A DNA stretch of 14,746 nt. Source: Lachnospiraceae bacterium UBA2734 (lineage in GTDB: Bacteria > Bacillota > Clostridia > Lachnospirales > Lachnospiraceae). Position 1 is the first letter of the stretch. Each line of letters begins with the position of its first letter. Location of the stretch: contig DEKA01000037.1 of assembly GCA_002353635.1 (NCBI GenBank), positions 17,665 through 32,410 on the forward strand, read 5' to 3'. Positions 6,040 to 11,943 of the stretch are shown here, in pieces. The translations under genes were made by a program, and so were the position numbers. The notes below the pieces were generated by a model that worked only from the letters and a program-made list of their open reading frames with translations, was not told where the DNA came from and did not search any database.

Positions 6040-8025
6040 ATGAGTGATGTGCGCATCTACAGACTGGTTCCGTACATCCGGTCGAAAATAACGACTTCCG
6101 GATGTATGTTCACTGCAATTCTTGCCCTTCTCCCCTGTGCGGGAGCGGGGATCTATCAGTACGGCCTGCATGCCGCACTGATTCTTGCCATTTCTGTGGC
6201 TGCGGCCGCAGCATCGGAGCTGATCTGTGATCTTGCCATGCATAAAGAGGTCACGGTCACAGACTATTCAGCTGCGCTCTCCGGCCTTATCGGCGGCCTG
6301 ATCCTGCCGCCCGAGGTGCCTCTGTGGTATCCGGTGATCAGTGCGGCTGTCGCAATTGTGCTCGCCAAGATGGCCTTTGGCGGAATCGGGAAGAATATCC
6401 TGAACCCTGCAGCAACTGGCAAGATTGTCCTGATCATCCTGATGAACACCGTTCTTCCCGGGCTTGCCGGCGGAGGATACAGTGAGGTGCCAGCACTGAC
6501 GCAGGCGGCTGCAGGCACAGCGGTTCCGCTGAAAGCAGAGCTTTTGTGCGGCACCGCCGGCTTTATCGGAACAGGGAATGCCGTGTGCGTCCTTGCAGGA
6601 GCACTGCTTCTCTTTGTCCTTGGGATTGCGGACATCCTGATCCCCTTCTGTGCGCTGACAGCTTTTGCCGCATTCTTCATTCTCTTTGGGCAGCATGGCC
6701 TCTCTACTTATGCACTTGCCCAGCAGATGGCGGGCGGCGGCATGCTCTTTACGTTCTTCTTCATGGCCAATGACTATACGACGAGTCCTGTGACGATAAA
6801 CGGGCGCATTGCCTACGGCATTCTTCTGGGAATTCTGACCGGCATTGCCCGAAAGATGGGGTTTATGGAGAACGGTGCACTCTATGCACTCTTCGCTGCA
6901 TCGTGCTGCTCCAGATGGCTGGACAGAGTTCTTCTGCGCAGACCGTTCGGTGTGCACAAGGAGGGAAGACAGGTCCTTCTGCTTCGCGGCGCGCAGACCA
7001 AAGAGCAGGCAGAGAGAGAAGCGGAGCGGCAGAAAAAAGAGGATGAACAGCAGGGCGATGCCTACGCGGACTTCATGACAAAGGTGATGCCCGGCGAAGC
7101 TGCAGAAGGCTCGGAGACGGCAGGCACTATCGATGCAAATGCACTCGCCGCAAGGAGCTCGAGGGCACGCGTGGAAGGCAGCATTTCCTATGATGACGGT
7201 ACAGGCCAGACAGCCGGAGAGGAAACTCCCGGGAATGAACCCGGGAATATGCAGGGCGCCGGACTTTCCGGGAACTATGAAGGCGCAGCAGCGCAGGGAG
7301 CTGCCCCTGACAATTCTGCAGCGCCCGGAGGTCCCGCAGACAGCTTCAGAAATGTCGGCTACTATGGTCCTGACGGGATGTTCTACATGCCGGACGGAGG
7401 ACCTGTATATGCGCCGCAGGGATATTTTAATGACGACGGCGTGTTCGTAGGTCCGGACGGACGGCCGTATTACGGCCCTGACGGCATGCTCTATGACGGC
7501 CGTGACGGCTACTATGCGCCTGACGGACTCTATTACGGTCCTGACGGCATGCCGCACTTTGCACCGTCAGGCTATTGGGATGAGGACGGCTATTTCTACG
7601 GCGCTGACGGCGTTCCGTACCCTGATTCGTACGGCAAGAGCCCATACGGGCAGGCGGTGACAAGACTGCCGCAGGACCAGCTGCCGCAGGAGGACCTCTT
7701 TGATCAGACGGGGATGCTCCCGCCGAACATCCTGCAGGGGGCAGGGAACATGAAAGACGCAGGGCGTCCGGGAGAGATGCACAGGCAGGGGGCGGCGCCT
7801 TCTGAAGAAGTGCCGGCACCTGAAACGCCGGAAGCGGACAGGAATCCTTCAGGATTACAGAGTGGCGGCGCGCCGCAGGAGGATCTCCAGTTCACGGATC
7901 TGAATGAGCTTCTCGGTCTTTCAGAGGATCAATTGAACCAGCCGGAGACGGAGACTCCGGAAATGAACCCGCCGAAGAGGGAAGAAATTCCAGGCGATCA
8001 CAAGAGACCCAAGCCAATGCAGTAG
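6040..8025 (+). CDS. rnfD: RnfD-like membrane subunit with long repeat tail
   Basis: RnfD is the integral membrane subunit of Rnf, related to NqrB. The first 300 or so residues carry its features: MSDVRIYRLVPYIRSKITT, multiple hydrophobic helices, FGGIGKNILNPAATGK, and MANDYTTSPVTINGRIAYG. The usual flavin-attachment motif (S/T-G-A-T-P-L, FMN on Thr) is not intact: the matching place reads AAAGTAVPL, with Thr displaced and Val before Pro-Leu. After the last helix comes a tail of about 350 residues absent from ordinary RnfD (family length about 300-350). It has a charged Glu/Lys segment (KEQAEREAERQKKEDEQ), a low-complexity part, a Tyr/Gly/Pro/Asp repeat block, and a Gln/Glu/Pro-rich end. AGGAGG (6023-6028) serves either this ATG or an in-frame TTG at 6034, which would overlap the rnfC stop by 4 bases; ATG is preferred because relatives begin MSD. 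Confidence 0.85.
   Translation: MSDVRIYRLVPYIRSKITTSGCMFTAILALLPCAGAGIYQYGLHAALILAISVAAAAASELICDLAMHKEVTVTDYSAALSGLIGGLILPPEVPLWYPVISAAVAIVLAKMAFGGIGKNILNPAATGKIVLIILMNTVLPGLAGGGYSEVPALTQAAAGTAVPLKAELLCGTAGFIGTGNAVCVLAGALLLFVLGIADILIPFCALTAFAAFFILFGQHGLSTYALAQQMAGGGMLFTFFFMANDYTTSPVTINGRIAYGILLGILTGIARKMGFMENGALYALFAASCCSRWLDRVLLRRPFGVHKEGRQVLLLRGAQTKEQAEREAERQKKEDEQQGDAYADFMTKVMPGEAAEGSETAGTIDANALAARSSRARVEGSISYDDGTGQTAGEETPGNEPGNMQGAGLSGNYEGAAAQGAAPDNSAAPGGPADSFRNVGYYGPDGMFYMPDGGPVYAPQGYFNDDGVFVGPDGRPYYGPDGMLYDGRDGYYAPDGLYYGPDGMPHFAPSGYWDEDGYFYGADGVPYPDSYGKSPYGQAVTRLPQDQLPQEDLFDQTGMLPPNILQGAGNMKDAGRPGEMHRQGAAPSEEVPAPETPEADRNPSGLQSGGAPQEDLQFTDLNELLGLSEDQLNQPETETPEMNPPKREEIPGDHKRPKPMQ
7360..7653 (+). 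repeat. Y-G-P-D-G tandem repeat block inside rnfD tail
   Basis: A 98-residue block with six copies of P-D-G, mostly as YYGPDG or YYAPDG, interspersed with related DDG, RDG, EDG and GADG turns and followed by Met/Leu/Arg plus an aromatic pair. Spacing is irregular, about 8-16 residues. The DNA shows repeated CCTGACGG and GGTCC words, suggesting growth by duplication. It is predicted to lie in the cytosol if the helix count of RnfD is kept. No known domain is recognised. Confidence 0.8.
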
Positions 8026-8061
8026 AGCACTCATTAAAAAGTTATTCGGAAGGATCCTGTC

Positions 8062-8121
8062 GGCGAAACCGCATACGCGGCTTTTGCCTCAGGGTGCCGC
8101 AAAGGACGCGGCACGGAGTAT
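8062..8121 (+). promoter_or_regulatory. Two-hairpin leader element, copy D
   Basis: The most complete copy. Hairpin 1: GGCGAAA (8062-8068), CCGC, loop ATAC, GCGG, bulged C, TTTTGCC (8082-8088). Hairpin 2: GTGCCGC (8094-8100), loop AAAGGAC, GCGGCAC (8108-8114), a perfect 7-bp stem. GGAG (8115-8118) abuts it and is the ribosome binding site for the DUF1836 ATG at 8126. The element lies 36 bases after the rnfD stop. No T-run follows either stem. Confidence 0.6.
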
Positions 8122-8125
8122 AGAA

Positions 8126-8782
8126 ATGGCAGAAGATAACCAGGCACTGACGCCTGAAATGGAGAGTCTCCGGAAAGACTTTGAGGAGATGCTGCGCTCA
8201 TGCCACTATGTGCGAAGCAGCGAAATACCGGACATTGATTTGTACATGGATCAGGTAACGACGTTCATGGAGCAGCACCTGGCGGCCTTTACGAGAAACC
8301 CCTCGGCCGACAAGCTCCTCACCAAGACGATGATCAACAACTACGCGAAGAACGACGTCTTAATCCCACCGGTGAGAAAGAAGTACGGCATGGATCATAT
8401 GATCCTGCTGATCTTTATTTTCTATCTGAAAGGGTATCTCTCAATCGGGGACATTGCGCGCGTGCTCGCACCTATTGAGGAGAGATATACGGACGGACCG
8501 CTCAAGGGAGAGCGCAGTCACAAGAGGACGTCGGAGAGCTCTCTGAAGCTCCGGGACATCTATGACAGGATTCTGGGCGAGATGAGCGGGGAGACGGAGC
8601 GGATCAAAGACAGTGTCGAGCAGCAGATGAAGGCGGCGGATGAAGCTTTCAGTGATCTGCCGGCGGAGGACCGGAAGGTTCTCGGGCGGTTCGATCTTAT
8701 CTGCAGAATGACGGCGGAAATTTATATGCGGCAGCTCTTCATCGAGCGGCTGATCGACAAAGATACTACAGAGGATAAATGA
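8126..8782 (+). CDS. DUF1836 domain protein
   Basis: A 218-aa protein matching DUF1836, a Firmicute family of unknown function. The diagnostic stretch is IPDIDLYMDQVTTFM near residue 34, followed by LTKTMINNYAKNDVLIPPVRKKY, which resembles a MerR-like helix-turn-helix recognition region, and by HMILLIFIFYLKGYLSIGDIARVL. The C-terminal half is charged and helical. A DNA-binding role is inferred from the N-terminal resemblance only. The ATG at 8126 is chosen over an upstream in-frame TTG at 8084, which would start inside the hairpin element, because GGAG lies 7 bases ahead. The stop overlaps the pcrA start by 4 bases (ATGA), so the two are probably translationally coupled. Confidence 0.8.
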   Translation: MAEDNQALTPEMESLRKDFEEMLRSCHYVRSSEIPDIDLYMDQVTTFMEQHLAAFTRNPSADKLLTKTMINNYAKNDVLIPPVRKKYGMDHMILLIFIFYLKGYLSIGDIARVLAPIEERYTDGPLKGERSHKRTSESSLKLRDIYDRILGEMSGETERIKDSVEQQMKAADEAFSDLPAEDRKVLGRFDLICRMTAEIYMRQLFIERLIDKDTTEDK

Positions 8783-11304
8783 GCATTTACGATACACTCA
8801 ACAGTGAACAGAAGCGGGCAGTTCTGCAGACAGACGGACCTGTCCTCATTCTTGCAGGCGCAGGCTCCGGAAAGACCCGCGTGATCACGCACAGAATCGC
8901 CTACCTCATGGAGGAGTGCGGCGTCAACCCGTGGAATATCCTTGCCATCACCTTCACGAACAAAGCTGCGGGGGAGATGAGGGAGCGTGTGGACCGGCTC
9001 ATCGGCTTCGGCGCGGAGTCTGTGTGGGTCTCTACTTTCCATTCGATGTGCGTGCGCATCCTTCGAAGACATATCGATGCGATCGGCTACGACAACCGCT
9101 TCACCATCTATGATACAGACGATCAGAAGGCGCTGATGAAGCAGGTCTGCAAAGAGCTCAATATCGATACGAAGCAGCTGCGCGAGAGGTCAATTCTCTC
9201 CGCCATCTCGTCTGCCAAGGATGAGCTCCTGACGCCTCTTCGCTATCAGGAGAAGCATCAGATGGACTTCATCGAGCGCCAGATCGGCGACGCCTACGAG
9301 CTCTACCAGAAGATGCTGCAGAAGAACAATGCACTGGACTTCGATGACCTCCTTATGAAAACAGTGGAGCTCTTCAACGCCCGCGAGGATATTCTGAAGA
9401 ATTATCAGGACCGCTTCAGGTATATCATGGTGGACGAGTATCAGGACACGAACACGGCGCAGTTCGAGATCGTGCGGCTCCTCGCCGCCGGCAGCAGGAA
9501 TCTCTGTGTCGTGGGTGATGATGATCAGTCTATCTATAAGTTCCGCGGCGCCAACATCCGCAACATTCTCGATTTTGAGAAGGTGTACCCGGATGCGACG
9601 GTCATCCGCCTTGAGCAGAATTACCGCTCCACGCAGAACATTCTCGACGCCGCCAACGCCGTCATCGCGAATAACCGCAACCGCAAGGCGAAGAAGCTCT
9701 GGACGGACAGAGGTCCAGGCAATAAGGTGCACTTCCGGCAGTTCAGATCCGGGCGGGATGAGGCGTCCTATGTGGCGGAGGACATCGACCGCTGCATGCG
9801 GCAGGACCATAAGCTTCATTACCGCGATTTCGCCGTGCTGTACCGGACGAACGCACAGTCAAGACAGCTCGAGGACAGCTTCGTACAGAATTCTGTGCCC
9901 TATAACATCGTCGGCGGCACGAATTTCTATGCCCGCATGGAAGTGCGTGATCTCCTCAGCTATCTGCGCACCGTCTCCAACGGCCTCGATGACATCAGCG
10001 TGCAGCGCATCATCAATGTGCCAAAGCGCGGCATCGGGGAGACGACGATCGGCCGCATTCAGGATTATGCACAGAGTCATGAGGTGAGCTTCTTCGATGC
10101 GCTCTCGGATCTGGATGAGATATCGGGTGTCGCCAAGGCGAAGAAGAAACTCACTGATTTTCGCGATTTTATTCTCTCTCTGCGCGATTTCGCCTCAACG
10201 AACCGGATCGAGGAGCTGATCAAGAAGATCATCAGGGATACGGATTATGAAAATTACCTGCGCGCCTACGATGAGCTGACCGCGGACGACCGCATCGACA
10301 ATATCAATGAGCTGATCTCCAAGGCGGTCAGCTATGAAGAGGATGCCCTCGAGGATGAGGAATCCGGCGGTCCGACGCTCGCAGGGTTCCTTGAGGACGT
10401 CGCTCTCGTCGCCGACATCGACAATGTGGACGGCGATGACGACCGCGTACTCCTCATGACGCTGCACTCCGCGAAGGGACTCGAGTTCCCGCACGTGTAT
10501 CTTACCGGCATGGAGGAAGATCTCTTCCCGAGCTACATGTCCCTCAATTCGACGGATGAGGACGCCCTCGAGGAGGAGAGGCGCCTTGCGTATGTCGGCA
10601 TCACGAGGGCAAAAGATGACCTGACGCTGTGCTGTGCCAGCGCGCGCATGGTGCGCGGCGAGATGCAGTATCACGCCATCAGCCGCTTCGTGATGGAGAT
10701 CCCTGAGAACCTTCTCGACTGCCCGCCTGGAAAGGGCTATTCGGTCGACACGGCGGATTGGGAAGACGAGGACGATGAGCCGCCGTTCGCCGAAATTCAC
10801 GGCAGGATGCCGGCTTCCGGCGCGCTCGGCGGCGGGTACGACGTCTTCGCGCCGTACGGCGGAAGCGGGAGCGTGTACGGGAGAAAGAGCGCTGCAGACA
10901 GAGGGAAGGAATCTTCTTCCCTTGGCGCGGGCGGCAGAGGGCAGGGGACGTCTTACTCTGCAGGCGGCGCACACAGCTCCCGGGAAGAGAGCGGAACAGG
11001 CAGCGGCCGCGGCGTGGTGCATCCGCATGACACGAGACTTAAGGCAGTCTATGTCAAGCCGCATACCTCCAGCGCGAAGAAACCTGCCATCGCCAAGGCA
11101 GGACTCTCTGCCCTCTCAAAGGGCATGCCCGAGGCAGCTAAACCGGACTACGAAGTGGGCGACCGCGTCGCACATGTGAAGTACGGCTCCGGCACCGTCC
11201 TCTCCATCGAGAAGGGCCCGCGCGACTACAAGGTGAAGGTCATGTTCGACGAGGCGGGACAGAAGATCATGTACGCAGCATTCGCGAAGCTGCGGAAGAT
11301 CTGA
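8779..11304 (+). CDS. pcrA: ATP-dependent DNA helicase PcrA/UvrD
   Basis: A superfamily 1A 3'-5' DNA helicase acting in repair, rolling-circle replication and clearing of RecA filaments or stalled polymerase. All helicase motifs are visible: Q-motif LNSEQKRAV, Walker A AGAGSGKTR (K32), TFTNKAAGEMRERV, Walker B VDEYQDTN (D219, E220), GDDDQSIYKFRGA, LEQNYRS, MTLHSAKGLEFPHVYL and RRLAYVGITRAKDDL. The 841 aa exceed the usual 720-750 because of a Gly/Ser-rich linker of about 140 residues (about 645-785). The C-terminus (about 788-841, YEVGDRVAHVKYGSGTVLSIEKG) is the PcrA/UvrD Tudor domain known to contact RNA polymerase. The start overlaps the DUF1836 stop; there is no separate strong ribosome binding site. 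Confidence 0.97.
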   Translation: MSIYDTLNSEQKRAVLQTDGPVLILAGAGSGKTRVITHRIAYLMEECGVNPWNILAITFTNKAAGEMRERVDRLIGFGAESVWVSTFHSMCVRILRRHIDAIGYDNRFTIYDTDDQKALMKQVCKELNIDTKQLRERSILSAISSAKDELLTPLRYQEKHQMDFIERQIGDAYELYQKMLQKNNALDFDDLLMKTVELFNAREDILKNYQDRFRYIMVDEYQDTNTAQFEIVRLLAAGSRNLCVVGDDDQSIYKFRGANIRNILDFEKVYPDATVIRLEQNYRSTQNILDAANAVIANNRNRKAKKLWTDRGPGNKVHFRQFRSGRDEASYVAEDIDRCMRQDHKLHYRDFAVLYRTNAQSRQLEDSFVQNSVPYNIVGGTNFYARMEVRDLLSYLRTVSNGLDDISVQRIINVPKRGIGETTIGRIQDYAQSHEVSFFDALSDLDEISGVAKAKKKLTDFRDFILSLRDFASTNRIEELIKKIIRDTDYENYLRAYDELTADDRIDNINELISKAVSYEEDALEDEESGGPTLAGFLEDVALVADIDNVDGDDDRVLLMTLHSAKGLEFPHVYLTGMEEDLFPSYMSLNSTDEDALEEERRLAYVGITRAKDDLTLCCASARMVRGEMQYHAISRFVMEIPENLLDCPPGKGYSVDTADWEDEDDEPPFAEIHGRMPASGALGGGYDVFAPYGGSGSVYGRKSAADRGKESSSLGAGGRGQGTSYSAGGAHSSREESGTGSGRGVVHPHDTRLKAVYVKPHTSSAKKPAIAKAGLSALSKGMPEAAKPDYEVGDRVAHVKYGSGTVLSIEKGPRDYKVKVMFDEAGQKIMYAAFAKLRKI

Positions 11305-11317
11305 AGATCTCTTCTTT
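11294..11317 (+). terminator. Weak possible terminator at the pcrA stop
   Basis: An AT-rich imperfect stem spans the stop codon: GGAAGATC (11294-11301), loop TGAA, GATCTCTTC with one bulge, followed by TTTATG. It is weak, but it lies directly before a separate promoter, as expected at an operon end. Confidence 0.3.
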
Positions 11318-11320
11318 ATG

Positions 11321-11349
11321 TGGAAAATACCCGCCGCCCGTGGTATCAT
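11321..11349 (+). promoter_or_regulatory. Probable promoter for the small acidic-tail membrane protein
   Basis: An extended -10, TGG-TATCAT (hexamer 11344-11349), with a 4/6 match to -35 at TGGAAA (11321-11326) and a 17-base spacer. The start codon is at 11384, behind a strong AAGGAGGG site, giving a leader of about 30 bases. Confidence 0.5.
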
Positions 11350-11383
11350 ATGAGTTACAAGCGCTGACAAGGAGGGCATTACA

Positions 11384-11632
11384 ATGGATAAGATCAATGA
11401 GCTTCTGGGGCAGGTCAAGAGTCTTCGTGCGGAACTCGCAGAGAAGAAAAATGATGACAAGAACAATGCGGTAGTCGTTGTTTTCGCAATTCTCGGTGTT
11501 ATCCTTGTGGCGGCAGGCGTCGCATACCTGATCTACCGCTTCATGCAGCCGGATTACTATGATGACTACGATGAAGACGAGTACGATGATGACGATGAAG
11601 GCGACGATGAGGATGACGAGAGCGACGAGTGA
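11384..11632 (+). CDS. Small single-pass membrane protein with acidic tail
   Basis: An 82-aa protein with three clear parts: a charged helix that may form a coiled coil (1-22, INELLGQVKSLRAELAEKK), one transmembrane helix (about 29-51, Val/Ala/Ile/Leu-rich) and a tail of 26 residues in which 20 are Asp or Glu, plus four Tyr. An AAGGAGGG site about 10 bases ahead makes it a convincing gene despite its size. It has its own likely promoter and a downstream terminator, so it may be monocistronic. I do not recognise a named family; similar coiled-coil/TM/acidic-tail proteins are known as hypotheticals in clostridia. The tail could bind metal ions or basic proteins, but the orientation is uncertain. 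Confidence 0.8.
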   Translation: MDKINELLGQVKSLRAELAEKKNDDKNNAVVVVFAILGVILVAAGVAYLIYRFMQPDYYDDYDEDEYDDDDEGDDEDDESDE

Positions 11633-11763
11633 TCCCGATCGGAACTGATTTATGCGCAGACATCTTTTGCCGCAGGCAGCAGCTGTATTGAGAGCAGTCT
11701 TTTGTCGGGATACCGGCTGTATTGCCGTGGGGCAGGGTTCGTATCATCGCGCATAATCGCATC

Positions 11764-11769
11764 TATAAT
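11764..11769 (+). promoter_or_regulatory. Possible -10 element upstream of rlmD
   Basis: A perfect TATAAT, but no convincing -35 at 16-18 bases and no TG extension. If active, transcription would start near 11776, about 12 bases before the hairpin at 11788. Confidence 0.3.
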
Positions 11770-11787
11770 AGTGAATTGACAGGCCTG

Positions 11788-11819
11788 GCGGTCCGGAACA
11801 GATGCTCCGGGCCGCTTTT
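11788..11819 (+). terminator. Intrinsic terminator before rlmD
   Basis: A strong stem: GCGG, T, CCGGA (11788-11797), loop of 8, TCCGG, G, CCGC (11806-11815), with one G-U pair, followed by TTTTG. It would end transcripts of the acidic-tail gene. If the TATAAT at 11764 is real it could also act as an attenuator for rlmD. Confidence 0.75.
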
Positions 11820-11856
11820 GCTGTTTATGCGCGCAGCAGTGGGAGAGGAGAAATCC

Positions 11857-11943
11857 ATGTCTGTATGTGATGCCTCCTCTCGATTCAGGAAAGATGAAGA
11901 TGAAAAAAGGCGAAACAATCGAATGCACTATAGAGACACTTAA
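11857..11943 (+). CDS. Possible 28-aa upstream ORF overlapping the rlmD start
   Basis: An ATG 6 bases after the strongest ribosome binding site in this intergenic region (GGGAGAGGAG, 11841-11850) opens a 28-codon frame that is +2 relative to rlmD and stops at 11941-11943, inside the rlmD coding region. The peptide is basic and charged (RFRKDEDEKRRNNR) and matches nothing I know. It may be a regulatory leader peptide, or merely a chance frame using rlmD's upstream purine tract. Confidence 0.25.
   Translation: MSVCDASSRFRKDEDEKRRNNRMHYRDT

Noticed and set aside
6268..7557. Open frame of 429 codons on the - strand, opposite rnfD
   Set aside because: The + strand encodes clear RnfD motifs and the repeat tail. 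The - strand translation is rich in Cys, His and Arg with no family motif, which is typical of an antisense shadow in GC-rich DNA.
8091..8118. GGGTGCCGC considered as a T-box antiterminator motif
   Set aside because: It only vaguely resembles the GGGTGGNACCGCG T-box consensus; there is no specifier stem, no terminator and no aminoacyl-tRNA or amino-acid gene downstream.
8084..8125. Upstream extension of the DUF1836 gene from a TTG
   Set aside because: It would translate the hairpin element itself, has no ribosome binding site, and the ATG at 8126 has an ideal one.
10180..10200. Sequence in pcrA resembling the hairpin 1 right arm and linker of the leader element
   Set aside because: It matches copy A over about 20 bases, but it lies inside conserved PcrA coding sequence, the left arm and second hairpin are missing, and no start codon follows. 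Probably chance.
10195..11064. Open frame of 289 codons on the - strand, opposite pcrA
   Set aside because: It lies opposite helicase motifs and the linker of PcrA; the composition is typical of a shadow frame.
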